Assembly: GCA_028455995.1 (NCBI GenBank)
Contig: JABELC010000014.1
Span: 124,001 to 188,000 of the forward strand
Length of the DNA stretch: 64,000 nt
Direction: 5' to 3'
DNA from: Scleromitrula shiraiana
Taxonomy: Eukaryota; Ascomycota; Leotiomycetes; Helotiales; Sclerotiniaceae
The position numbers were made by a program, and so were the translations under genes. Shown one piece after another: positions 1 to 13,400 of this stretch (position 1 is the stretch's first letter; each line of letters opens with the position of its first letter). Below the pieces are notes generated by a model. It searched no databases. It saw only the letters and a list, made by a program, of their open reading frames with translations, and was not told where the DNA came from.

Positions 1-1569
1 AACTATAAAAAATTCTTAAAATCTTTTGAATAACCTTTATATTAATTATAAAGATTAAAATAAATTTGCTTCTTTTTAAAATCAAATTAAACTTTAATAT
101 TAAAAAATATAATATTTAAATATTAAAACTTTTTTATAAATACTTTATTAATTAAATTATAATAAATAATAAAAAAATCTTATCTAATAAAATAAAACTA
201 TTAAAAAATCTATTTTAATTATAATATATTATAATAATCTTTAATAAACTTTATTTTTATCAATATTCTTTTAAATTAATCCATTAATTTTATTTTATTC
301 TTTAAAATAAAAATATATTATATTTTATTTTAATTAATAAAATATCAAAAAATAAAAAAATAAAAAATTATTTAAATAAATTATTAATTATTAATCTTTC
401 TATAAAATTTTTTTATTTAAATATATTTATATTTATAAATAAAACTAAAAAAAACTTAATCAATATTAATATTATTTTATATAATTACAATTTAAAATTA
501 AAAAATATTAAATAATACAATCTAAATTTTTTAAAAATTATATATAATAATAAATTAAAAAAAATCATTTATATAATTAAAATAACAAATCAAATTATTA
601 AACTAAAAATCTATTTTTAAATATATTTAAATAATCAAATTAAATTATTTAAATTAAAAACTTTATTAAATAACTTTAAACAAAATCAAGAAATTAAAAT
701 TATAAAAATAATAAAACAAATTAAAATATATAAAACCAAAATTTTATTTTATTAAATTCTAAATTATATTAATATTATAAATAATAAAAAAACTAATAAA
801 CTTATTAAACTTATTATAAAATAATATTTAAATTTAAATATAATTAATTTTATTATAATTAATATAAAAATCAATCAATTTAATTAATATAAATAAAAAC
901 AAATATTAAAAATAAAAAAAACAATTTATAATAAAATATTTAATTAAAAAATTAAAAATAAAATTCTATTATTTAAAAACATAAAATAAAAAATTAATAA
1001 TACATTATTTCAATTAAAATTATAATATAAATATATCAAATTATACTTATTTAAATTAAAATATACCTCAAATAACTATTATATATATAAAAAAAAAAAC
1101 TTTAAAATATCTATTTTTAAAATATTAAAAATACTTAAAAATTTAAAAAAAATTAAATAATCTTAAAAAATATAAAAATTAAATTAAAAAAACAAATATA
1201 AAACTCTTTTTAAATATAAAAATTAAAATAAAATATACTATAAAATATATTTAAAAAATAAAAATAATCACTAAATTATAATATTTAAAAAAAAAAAAAA
1301 AAAAAATTAATATAAAAAAGAAATTAAAAAAAAAAAAGAAATAAATATTATTAACAAAAAAAAAAAAAATTATTTTAAAAAAAAAATTATAAAAAATTAA
1401 AATAAGAAAATAAAATTAAAAAAATTATTTTTCTTTTTTTTTTTTATTTTAAAACTAGATCTTTAATCCCCCCTAAAACATATTGATTATAAAAATATGA
1501 ATCTTCAATCATCAAAATATCAAACCTTGATAGTCTTATATAGTCAATGACTGAAACAGGATTTTAAAC

Positions 1570-1614
<45 letters not shown>
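1..1614 (+). mobile_element. LINE copy A, 3' end with poly-A tail (5' end outside window)
   Basis: This is the 3' terminal 1.6 kb of a non-LTR retrotransposon on the + strand. Its reverse complement aligns with 17504-19110, where the same family lies on the - strand. It ends in a run of about 44 A at 1571-1614, the expected LINE 3' tail. The last 130 bp (about 1440-1570) keep G and C, including a run of six C near 1468, and look like a 3' UTR. Upstream of 1440 the + strand has almost no G but keeps C. No open reading frame survives. Family assignment rests on the RT motifs found in copies B, C and D. Confidence 0.8.
1571..1614 (+). repeat. poly-A tail of LINE copy A
   Basis: An uninterrupted run of A directly follows the G+C-retaining 3' UTR and marks the 3' integration junction. 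The next bases already belong to LINE copy B in the opposite orientation. Confidence 0.9.
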
Positions 1615-1616
<2 letters not shown>

Positions 1617-4600
1617 CTTAGAATATTGATAAAAGAAATTAATATTTAAATATTATATTTTTTAATATTAAGACTTGATTTAATTTTTATAATTAATATA
1701 AAGATTATTTAAAAAGGTTTGAAATTTTTTTAAAATTTTAAATTTTAGAATCATTATAAAAATTTCATCAATTTTAATTAATTTTTTTTATTAAATTATA
1801 AAGTTATAATTCATTATATTAATTATATAAATTATATAGACTTAATAAATAAGTATTATATTGAATCGTTTTTTGATATTTAGAAATTTAATTATATATT
1901 ACAATATTAATTTGATTTATTTAGTATATATATTTATACATTTTTTAATTAATAGATTAATATTAAATTATATATTTAATTAATAAATTAAAATTATAGA
2001 TTATGATGCTTTTCGATTTAAAAAATAATAATTAATTTAGTCCTTGTATTTTTAATAACAAAATTTAATTTACTTTTAATAATATTATATTATATTATAT
2101 TATATTAATAATTTTTTTCTAATATAATATAACGATCTTTTTTTTTAAAACAATTTTTTTTAAAAAAAATATATTATCAAATTTATATCATCAATAAATA
2201 ATAAAAACTTTTGTTCAAATATTGATAAAGATTTCTTATATAAATTAAATATAAAATTCAAAAGATTAAGTTATTTTATAATATTTTTATATTAAGTTAA
2301 TTAAACCTTTTTGATGATTTATTAAATATAAATTTTGATTTTTAATTTTTTAAAAATAACTTTTTATTAATCACATAATCGAATGTTTTTTTTATATTAA
2401 AAAAGATCATAAATATTTTTAATTTAAATTCTTTATTTAATTAAATTTTGTTTATAAAAATAGTATCATATTCATAATTAATTTTTTAAAAATAAAGTAA
2501 ATTAATAGTTTTGATAAAAAAATTTAATTTCTTAATTGATATTTATTTATTAAATTCTTTTAAACAATTTAATAAAAATATTATTTAATAAATTTTAAAA
2601 ACAAAATAATTTGATTCCTTAAATTTTTTTGAAATTATTTTTATAATTTATTTATAATATTTCAAATAATATCTTAATTTAAATAAAGTTCAATAAATTT
2701 TAAAGAATTGTTTGAAAATATATTTATATTTTTTTAAATGATGATATATATAATCAAATCAAAACTTAAAGATTTATTTTTATTTTTAATCAAATGAATC
2801 TTTTAGAGTTTTAATAATATTAAACTTTATTAATTTTATTAGTTTGATTTATAATTTATTTATTTAAAGATGAAAGTTTTTAAAAAAGAATAAAGTATTA
2901 TAAAAAGATTTATATTTTTCAAAAAATCAATAATCAAAATTTATATATTTGATTAATAAATAATAAATGTTTTTTTTTTTTTTGCATTTCTTAATATATA
3001 TTATTATTTTGAGAATAAACTTAAAACCTTTATTTCTTAAAAATGCATTTTAATAATTATATTTAGTTTTTTCATTAATAAAAAATATTTAATTTTGAAT
3101 TGAAAAACTTTGTTTGGTCTAACAATATTTCTATAACCTTTTCTTTGTTTTTAAGATATTCTTTTCTTTAAATTTTTTAATTTATTATTTTATTAAAATT
3201 TAGATGAATATATTAATTTGTTAATAAAGATATTAATTTTGATTATAATTTCAGCAAAATTAACAAGTTTTATTATTATTTAATAAGAAAAGTTAATAAT
3301 TTGTTTTGAATATTTAATATTGATAAAAGAATTAAAAAAAGTTAAAATGAATAATACAAATTTAATTAAATTTGATAATCTTAAAATAAAAAAATTATTA
3401 ACTCACTTTTTTAATATTAAATTATTTTAAAGTAAAAAGAACATTCACAAAAATCAAATTTTAAATAAAGAATAGAATATTATAATAATCTAAATTTATT
3501 TCTAAACGAACTTAAATAAAATTAATATATATTAAAATATAATTTTATAAATTTTAATTGTATTTTAGATTTTATAATTATTATTATTTATTATATAAAT
3601 CTTTTTATAATTCATATACTTCAAAATAAAATAAATATATTTTTTATTTTTGATTTTATAAATACTATAATAATCTATTTCGATTAGATATTTTTTATTA
3701 TAAAATTGATATTTTTCATTATTTTCATAATATTAATGTAGACGATTAACATTTTAACATTTAAAATATTAAATTATTGATCCATAAAAATATAGGTTTA
3801 TAATTTTAATTAAAACTTCAATAATATAAAATTAATAATATATTGCATGATTAATTTCTTATTTTGTAATAATCATTATAATAATTAATCTTATTTTCTA
3901 TTTTCATTTTTTTAAAATAAGATTATTTAATAAAAGTTTTTAATTATAATAAAATTGTTATTAAAAATCTAAATTTCTTTTTTAATTAACTCTATACTTT
4001 TTAAATTATTAAAATGAAGAATAAAAGTTCTATAAAAACTTATTTTAAATTATGATTCATCTTCTTAAATAAATTAAAATAATGTAACTTTACTTTAAAT
4101 TATTTATTTTTTTATAAAAGGTTTTAATACATAGTTTTTTATTGTAATTATAATAAAGCTTTTATTTGATAACTTTATAATAAAAATGATTATTAAATGT
4201 TTAAAATTCTTTCAAAAAAATTATTTTGGAATATAATTATAATCTATTTTATATTAATATTATTTTTAATAATATTATTTTAAATATATTAATTAATTTA
4301 AACTTAAAATCAAAACAAAAAAAGAAATCAAAAAAAAGGTATTAGATTTATTAATTTTAGCTAATATAATAAAACTTTTAGACTTTTCAAAATTTTGAAT
4401 TTTAATTTTAATAATTTTAAAAATGTTTCGTAAATCAGCAATTTATAAATTTATAATTGATTATTATTTATTTATTGATATTATAATATTTGCTTGAATT
4501 CAATATTTTTTTTTATATATTTTTTAAAAATTTTAATAAAATTTAAAAAATCTATTTATTTATCTTTATTTTTTATTAAATTAGTTATTTTTATAATGAA

Positions 4601-4640
4601 ATTTATAATTAAAATCTATTGAATGAAAAAAGTTAATTTA
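1615..4640 (-). mobile_element. LINE copy B, 3'-truncated, - strand
   Basis: From about 1621 the + strand aligns collinearly with 18975-22820 of LINE C. This copy therefore runs on the - strand and lacks the final 1.5 kb, which either lies beyond the window or was displaced when copy A inserted. It lacks about 620 bp present in copy C (20970-21590), with the join near 3510, and about 50 bp inside the RT domain. It keeps more G and C than copy C, and its RT active site is still readable. The 5' limit is uncertain: clear similarity to copy C fades near 4640. No functional protein can be made. Confidence 0.75.
2175..2410 (-). pseudogene. Reverse transcriptase fossil of LINE copy B, both catalytic Asp codons kept
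   Basis: On the - strand 2410-2357 reads MIFFNIKKTFDYVINKKL. This fits the LINE RT block 'hhhDhKKAFDhh', with the first D changed to N and A changed to T, both explained by G-to-A changes. Further on, 2198-2175 reads FIDDINLI, the [FY]xDD catalytic box. An F[VI]DD box is typical of fungal Tad-like LINEs, whereas many other LINEs have FADD or YADD. The spacing between the blocks is about 15 codons shorter than in copy C because of a deletion. The RT would copy the element RNA at the nicked target (target-primed reverse transcription). Confidence 0.75.
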
Positions 4641-5125
<485 letters not shown>

Positions 5126-7840
5126 ACTTTTAATAATTTTTCTATTAGATAGATAAAAAGAGTTCTTTATATAATAGTATAAGGAATTGTTTGATGACTG
5201 TGAGTGTTGTTGAAAAGTTTTATTTTAGTTATTGATTAGTATATAGTAAAACAATTATGATTATTGTTTAAAGATATGAATCTTTATGAAAGTTTATTAG
5301 TTATCATTACAAAAAAGATTGAGTTTAATATATTAAAAAAGATTATACTTAATTTAATAATGGATCTTTTTTTTGATAATATTAAAAACTCTGAAATATA
5401 AAATAAAGCTTTTAATAAAAATATTATTTTTGATTTTCTTTATAAAAATTATATAATTTGTTTATAATACATAAAATTAATTTATTAATAAAGCTATATA
5501 AAAAAAGTTTAAAAAAGTTTAAAATACTTTAATAAAGATAGAACTTTCAAAAAAGATTGATTTTTTGAATAATTTAAACATTTTGTAATTAATTATGTAA
5601 GAAAAGAGTAATTTGTAATGAAATCAAATCATTAATAATAATTAAAACCAAATATTCTTTTTAATTAAAATTGTTTAATCTGATTTATTTATAAAAATAA
5701 AATATAACTTTATTAAAATTATAAGTTCTTTTATCAAAATCAATTGAGTCAATTATCTTTATAATTTTTATTTTTATATAATTTCTTTTTATTTATTACA
5801 AATCTATTTTTTAATATATTATTTAATATATATTTGAATTTTTTTAGTTTTAATTATATTATATTTTGTTATTTTATTATAAATAAAATAGTTGTATTAA
5901 ATTAATAAATATAAACTAAATATAGATGTTATAAAAATAAAACAAAATATATTATTTTTGTAAATACTTTTTTAATATAATATTAATTTCATTTAAATAA
6001 ATAATTTTTTCAATAATAATTTATAAATTTCTTTTTGAAATACTAGCAATTCAATTTTTATTATTATTATAAATTGTTAATTAAAACTTTTTAATGATTG
6101 TTAATAATATTTCTTTTGTTTTCTTAAATAAATTAAAAGATTTAAAAACAACTATATTACAATTTAATATATATATTTCTTCTGTTTTTAATAATAAATT
6201 TGATATTAATAATAAACTTTTGTTAAAAACAATCAAAAAAAATCGCATTATATGTAAATTATTGAATTATTAATATTATTAAATTAATTATTAAACTTCT
6301 CAAAATATATAAAAATAAAAGCTTTGATTTTTGATAAATTATTAAATTAAATAAAGATTGTTCAATTTTTTTGATTTTTAACAATTAAATATTTTTTATT
6401 TAAAAAAATAAATGTTATTTAAAATTTATTTATAAAGTATGTTTTAGAATTGTATTTTATAAAATAATTTTTTATTATAATTTTCATTTCTTTATTGTAT
6501 TTATATTATTTATTAATTTTTGTTATTAATAAAATATGATTTTTATTAATCTTTCATTAAAACTATTAGTTTTCTATTTAATATTATAAATAAAGTTTTT
6601 GATATTTACAATTATATGGTTTTGTTTTTGATAATGTTTTAATTTTGTATTATATTTTTAAATTTATATTTTTTAACTTTATATTATTTTTTGATTTTAT
6701 ATTGCTTTAATATTTCTTATCATATAATATTCATTAATGACAAAATTAATTATAAATTTAAAACTAAAATAAAACTTTAATATTATTTTTAAAAAACTTT
6801 TTACTTTTATTATTCAAATGCAAAAAAATATATAAATTTGTAAATCTCATTATTGTATTCGATTTTTTAAATGATTATAAGAGATTATAAAATTACAAAT
6901 ATTCTTTTTTTTATAAATTTATATTAGATTTTTTTGAATTTTTTAAATTTTTTTTATTTATTGATTTATAAAATTAATAAACATGAAATGAATATCAAAC
7001 TTATTAACTTTAAAAAACCATTTATAATTTTATCTTATTTTATTTGAATTTATTTATTTTTGTTTTTAAAATCACTTTAAAAATATTGATTAATCTTTAT
7101 ACTTGATATCTAATTATTTTTAACAATAATATTGAAATAACAGAATTTATATTAATCTTTCTAATTTTAATTATTAAATTTCATTATTATAAAATTTGAT
7201 AATTTAATAATAATAATAATAATAGTCATCATTTTGGCAAAATTTTAATCAAAATTTTAAAAACTTTTCATTAATCTTTAATAAAAAAAAAGTTTGATTT
7301 TGATTTTTATAATTTAAAATCATAAAATGTAGTATATTTCAACAATTTTTTCAAGAATTAAAGATAGAAATCGTAGAAAAGTTAAAATATCATTTATTTA
7401 TATTAATTAACAATTTAATATTAATCTTATAAACTATATTTTAAATTAGATTTATATTTTTTTTTAAAATATCTTCAATAAAGAATATTAACAGTAACAA
7501 AATCTTTATTAACAAATTTATCTATTATCATTATTAAAAGTATTGTTTATAATACTTAAACTTTTGTAAATAATCATAATAATAATATTAAAAAGAAATC
7601 TTGAATTTCAAGATTCTTTTTTGATTTTATAACATAGATGCGATTTTGAATATTCAGAATTTTATATTGAAATTTGAAAACTTAAAGATCAAAAAAGAAA
7701 CAATTCAATATCGATTTTTGAAATTTTATTTGTTGAATTATAATATATTGATTTATTTTTTAAATTTATTTTTGTATCATTTGTTTAGAAAACTAATTAA
7801 ATTCATTATAAAAGAAAATAGATTTTCTTTTCAACAATAG
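5126..7840. other. Unassigned AT-rich host sequence of LTR element 1, with a short open frame at its end
   Basis: This stretch keeps more G than its surroundings; 5180-5215 is the richest patch. No domain is recognised. An open frame of about 64 codons (7646-7840, + strand, starting at TTG, with no in-frame ATG) ends in TAG immediately at the LTR insertion point. It is basic and Ile/Leu/Phe-rich with no motif I recognise, and may be chance. A hairpin at 7594-7619 (AAAAGAA and ATCTTGAA facing TTCAAGAT and TCTTTT) and a 10-bp inverted repeat at 7811-7832 precede the insertion. The sequence resumes at 15463, after the retrotransposon. Confidence 0.35.
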
Positions 7841-7856
7841 TGTCTGTATAGTCAAA

Positions 7857-7877
7857 CACGTGACCTTACGTCACGTG
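7857..7877 (+). promoter_or_regulatory. Palindromic double E-box in the LTR U3
   Basis: CACGTGAC, a 5-nt spacer (CTTAC) and GTCACGTG form a perfect 8-bp inverted repeat carrying two CACGTG E-boxes and a TTACGTCA cAMP-response-like site. E-boxes bind bHLH factors (Pho4/Cbf1 type in fungi) and the second site resembles an ATF/CREB site. The palindrome is also intact at 37515-37535, and one arm has one change at 60885-60905 and near 62938-62960. A role as retrotransposon promoter is inferred from its place at the head of the LTR. Confidence 0.55.
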
Positions 7878-7881
7878 TCCG

Positions 7882-7903
7882 TTGAGGAGATATATATCCT
7901 CAA
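7882..7903 (+). promoter_or_regulatory. Inverted repeat enclosing a TATA-like core in the LTR
   Basis: TTGAGGA, then GATATATA, then TCCTCAA form a 7-bp inverted repeat around a TATATA core 20 bp after the E-box palindrome. It could be the LTR promoter core. The same layout is visible in the LTRs ending at 37551 and 60920 and in the one starting at 62929. Confidence 0.45.
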
Positions 7904-8000
7904 TGGTGTACAATACCCTTTTTGAACTTCTTGAACAAATAATACAATACTGATTGATATTATAATTGTATAGTTCTATATTTTTGAAGTTATATAAATA

Positions 8001-8027
8001 CTAATTAGTGTATACACTATAAATTAG
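8001..8027 (+). other. Palindrome at the primer-binding position just inside the 5' LTR
   Basis: Directly after the LTR lies CTAATT, then the self-complementary TAGTGTATACACTA (8006-8019), then AATTAG in near mirror order. A standard tRNA primer-binding site would start TGG here; none is seen. Equivalent palindromes follow the 5' LTRs of the other elements, for example TAATATGCATATTA in element 2 just below 37392. This may mean a self-priming or structured leader, or loss of the original site by mutation. Confidence 0.5.
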
Positions 8028-9968
8028 GATTTTTATTTTGTATATAATATTAATTTTGATAAATTTTAAATATTTTTATTTATTATTAACGAGAAATTCT
8101 TTATAATTCTTGATAATAAAAGGTTTTATAGATTATTTAATTTTTTGATAAAAAAAAGAGCTGAATTTTATAATATCTAAATATTTATTGTAGGAATAAT
8201 AGTTTTTAACTTTAGTTTAAATATTATAATATTTGAATATTTATTATAGACTAAATGGTTTTTAAATTAATTTTAGAATTATAAAATCTAAATGTTTATT
8301 ATAGATAAAGTAATGATAAGAATATAAATTATATTATATTATTTAAATATATATTATATTATTTAAAAAAATATTTTAATAAAAAAAAAAAATATTGATA
8401 ATAATGATTATTTTATTATAATTATGAAAGCGATAATGAAATCATTTATATAAAAACTTTTATTTAAAAATTTTTACAAAACCTTTAATAATTTTTTTTT
8501 TATATTTCTATATTTTTTTATAATTGCTTTATTTTTTTTTTTTTTTTATAATAAATTTGTTTATTATATATTTATTTTATAAATCGGAATAATTATATTT
8601 AATTTAAAAACTTTATTAAAACAAATTTTAATTTGATATCAAATTTATTTTATAAATTAGATAATTATATTTGATTTAAAACTTTATTAGATCAAATTTT
8701 TAATTTGATATTAGATATTTATTTAATAATAGTAAAAAAATTAAATAAAAACAAATCTAATAATAATTATTATATTATTTAATAAACAAATATAAAATAT
8801 TATTAAAAATACTTTTTTATTTTATATTATAATATTATAGGTAATATAATAGATAGAAGTGATATAGAGAAAAAAAGAAGATCGAGAAGCATAAATATAA
8901 ATATAAATTTTAAATAATTATAAAGGGAAAGTAATTTAATAAATATAAATATTTAAGATTTAGAATTATTATTAATAATTTAATAATCAAAACAAATATT
9001 TAATTAAATTAAAAAATTTTAATTAATATTAAAAATATTATTAAAAAATTTTAATAAAAATTTAATATATATAGATTTATTATAAAAATAATATTAATAA
9101 AAAATATTTAAATAAATATAAATCTCAATACTTTAAATATAAATAAAGGTTTTTTTATTTAAAAACATAGTAAATAGCATTTTTAAAAAGTTTATATTTA
9201 ATTTTAAAAAAAAATAATAATTAAAAGATAATAATATATATGATTTTAAATATAATTAAAATTTCAAATCTAAATAAAGCAATAAACATTATAAAGATCT
9301 ATTTGATAAATTATTTTTAAATAATTTAGATTTTATTAATAGATATAAGAAATATAATATAAAAAATCTATATATAATAAATTATTATTTAAAATATAAA
9401 CTTAATAAATATATAATTGATAATTTAAAGATTTTTGTTGATATAAATTTATGAATGGACTTTAAAAAAGTGTTTAAAAATATAAATATAGAGATATTTT
9501 AGGCATTGAATAAGGGATATTTAATAATAATAAAAAAAATATTATAAAGGGGTAATATTTATATTAGTATATCTATATTAATAATCTATATAATATAAAG
9601 TATAATATATATAAAATTATGCTTTAAATAGATTAAAGTCTATTTGAAGAAGATTTATAGAGATTAATTAATAAAATTTAGATTTAATAATATAAAAGTA
9701 ATAATAAAAAATTTAAAGTAAAAATAGGATTAAAAAAAAAATATAAAGAAATGAGTTGAAAAAAAAAAATAGATTAAATAAAATATTTTAATTATATAAA
9801 TAGTAATTAATTTATTAAAACAATTTAATGAATTATTAGAGAATATTTAATTTATAATAAAAATTAATTTTGAATATTTATTTAAAACTATTTTAATAAT
9901 AACAATATACAATTTTATATATTATATTATTTAATATATAACTTTATTTAATAACTATATATTATATA

Positions 9969-10406
9969 ATGATTAAAATCATTAAAATAAAAATAATTAT
10001 AATAAAAATCATTATAATCAAAATAATTATATATTTCAACTTGGTTAAAGCTAATTTAATTAAAATCAATTTAGTCAAAATCAATTTAATCAAAATTATC
10101 ATAATATAAATGATTATAATAAAAATTATTATAATCAAAATAATTATATATTTTAATTTGATTAAAATCAACATAATTAAAATCAACTTAATCAAGATTA
10201 TTTTAATTAGAATTATTATATACCCTAAAATGGTTAGGATAACTATAATTAAAATAGCTATAATTATAATTGAAATAATTATGATTTTTAATACAAATAA
10301 AATTAAGGAGAAGAGTAAAGGGATAGGAGGGTATATATATATAAAAATAAGTATAAAAATTAAAAATATTATTAAAAAAAGAGTCATTAATAATATTATA
10401 TATTGA
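9969..10406 (+). pseudogene. Pentad-repeat coding fossil inside LTR element 1 (possible gag or spacer region)
   Basis: A single + frame from ATG 9969 to 10406 holds only one stop (TAA at 10107). The translation has a 5-residue period, for example NLVKA NLIKI NLVKI NLIKI, encoded by 15-bp DNA repeats, and appears as two similar blocks starting at 9969 and 10110. Undoing G-to-A and C-to-T changes would turn many Ile and Lys residues into Val, Ala or Glu, giving units like (K/E)-A-N-L-V, which resemble the A(N/D)LXX pentapeptide pattern. The second block continues into a Lys/Gly-rich stretch. Element 3 has the same frame (57291 down to 56980). The antisense strand is also open but is a shadow. 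Function is unknown; a position about 2.1 kb into the element suggests the end of gag or a gag-pol spacer. Confidence 0.55.
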
Positions 10407-13400
10407 AAATCTAATATTAAATCAATTTAAATAAGATATATAATAATATAATGAAATTCAATAGTAAAAATAATGATTTTGATTATAAATTGGCTATATA
10501 CAAATTAACTTTATAACGTATAGATATTTTAAACGAATTTATAATAATAGTATTTTTAATTATATTTAAAAATAAAATATTTAAATACTATATATCGAAT
10601 TTTATTATATTTCTATAAAAAATAAAGAATTTAATTACAAAATTCAAAATATAATATTAAGGAGAATTATATTATTATAATATAATAAATAAATAGATAA
10701 AACTAATAATAAAAAGTGTTATAAATAAAAATTAAAAAAAAAAACTTGAATAATATTTAAAGCTATTTTTTGTAAAGGTAAAGTAATTATATAAAACTTT
10801 ATTAAACAATATAAAAAATTAATTATATTTTTATAAAAAAATAATTTTATTATATTAATAAATTAGATAATGTATTTAAATATATTATTGATTAATCGCG
10901 AATATCTTTAACTTTATTTAAAAAATCAAAAAGGCAATTTAGATTTATAATAAATCATAAAGCAATGATATCGATATATATTATATTAAAAAAAAATTCA
11001 TAAATAATTCATAAAATTGAGATAAAAGCTTTAGTTGCGGTAAATATAATAAAGCAAATAATTATAACAATTAGAGAAAATGTAACAATTATTAAAATCG
11101 ATTCAAATTATAATTTAATATTCAAAAACAATGTAATAAAAAAAGTTTTAAATCAATTTATAAAAAATAATATTAAATATATAAAAAAAAAAGATATTTT
11201 TTTATAAATCATTTAAAATCAAATTAAAAAAAAACCTAAAGAAAATATAAAAAAAAAATCATTAAAAATAATGATAATTATATATATAAACAATTCTTGA
11301 TATATTATAAAAAAAAGCGAGAAATAAAGAAAAAGGATATTAAAAAGATCTATAAAGTATTTTATATAAAAATAAAATATTTAAATAAAATTATATTAAA
11401 AATATATTATATATCAAATAGTTTAATTAATAATTTATAAATAATCATTAAATTTATAAAAAAAGTATTTAAATATATATTAATATATAAAAAATTATTT
11501 AATAATAATTAAACTAATAAAAATATAATATCAAAACAAATTATATACAATTTTAAAATATTTTTTATAAATAATAAATATAATCCTAATAAATTTTAAA
11601 ATATTATAATCAATATAAAAATAGCAATAATATTAACTATTAATAAATGATAATTTAAAGCATTATAAAAATTAATTAATCTAATTATTAATTATAATAG
11701 GGCAAAAATCGCGAAAATTATATTTAAAAAAAGAAATATTAAAAAATTTATTAAATTATACAAAATCGAATTATTGATTAAATAAATCAAAATTTATATT
11801 GTTTATATAAATATATCATTTTTATTTTATCTAATAAATATAAATAAATTCGATATATTCTTCAATAATATCAAAAACTAGATTATTTATAATAAAATTA
11901 GCGAATATTTCTTCATTATACAAAAATATAATTATAGCTTTTTATTATAAAAATATAATTATAATACATTTATATAATCAATAATTTTAAACAATATTTA
12001 CTATTTTATAAAAATAAAGTTATAATGCCTATATAAATACTTTGATTATTTAACTGTTTATAAATTATATAATATATTTAAATGAATTAATTATAATAAT
12101 ATAAACAAAAATAAAATCAATAAATTAATAAAATATTATAATCAATATTAAATATATAATAAATTATTAAAAAAATTCAAATTTAAAATTAACAATAATA
12201 AAAATAATAATATTTAATTTAATTATATAATTATAATTAATATTATATATATTAATAAAAAAGCGATATTATATATATTTAATAAAGTAATAAAGTATTA
12301 AATAATAATATTCTTAAATAATTTATTAATAAAATATATTTAAAATACAATTTAATTTAAATAGATTAATATTTATATAGAATTTTTAGATTATATTATT
12401 ATTAATATAAATATATAATTTATTATAAAAAAATTTAATAAATATATAAATATTATAATAATTAGAATAAAAATAGTTTTTATAAAATTTTATTAATTAA
12501 TTAATAAAATTAAATAATATTATAAAGATATATAATAAGTATTTAAAATTCTATAAAATGAATTGTAATAATCTAATTTTATAAAAAAGCAAATATTATA
12601 AATAATGATAAAGGCTATAAATGATTCAATAAATTTTAATAAATTAATTTTAATATTTTTAATATTTGATATATTTATATATATAAAAAAATTAGATTTA
12701 TTAGTAAAAATTATTATTAATTAAATGATAAAATTATAAAAAATAAATAATAAAATCTATAAATATAAAATGATTTAATTAATAAAAAATATATTATAAA
12801 AATAAAACAAATTATTTATATATATAATATATAATTTGAAGATATATTTAGAAATTCTAATATATAAAAAAATCGTTAAAATAAAAAAAAAAATGAATAA
12901 GATTTTATATTTTTAAATTAATAAAAAGTAAAAATTGCGAAATCAATATAAATAGTTATATTATAATAATATAATTAATATTGATTTATTTATATTATAA
13001 AGAATTTGTTAATTTAATATTAATATTATTAATAATATATATAAAAAACTATATATTATTTATATTTATAAATAATAATAATAATTAATTAATTATTTAA
13101 GAAATATTAAAAATAGTAATATTTAAGTTATTCAAATTAATAATTTATAAATATAGTAGATCAAAAAAAGATTAAAGCTTTAATATTTTATTATTAATAA
13201 CGATTTAACTTTATTAATATATTTAATAAGATATATAATAAAAAATATAATTTAAATTATATATAAAAAATAAAGATTTTAAAAAAATATTATTAAATAT
13301 TATAATATTATTAAATAATAAATATATTATATATTTAATTAATATTTTTTTTATAAAAAAGTTGATTTTTTTTATTAAATAAATTAAATATAATAAAAAA

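Larger units (their letters stand above)
7841..8000 (+). repeat. 5' LTR of element 1 (160 bp)
   Basis: It starts TGTCTGTATAGTCAAACACG and ends TTATATAAATA. The first 100 bp keep G+C, while the last 60 bp are mutated compared with the 3' LTR. Confidence 0.93.

Noticed and set aside
11950..12250. Possible LTR-element RT core (NAPATFQ-like and following helix)
   Set aside because: A reading could be forced by assuming many C-to-T changes and a 3-bp loss, but no YxDD box follows, so superfamily assignment would be guesswork.
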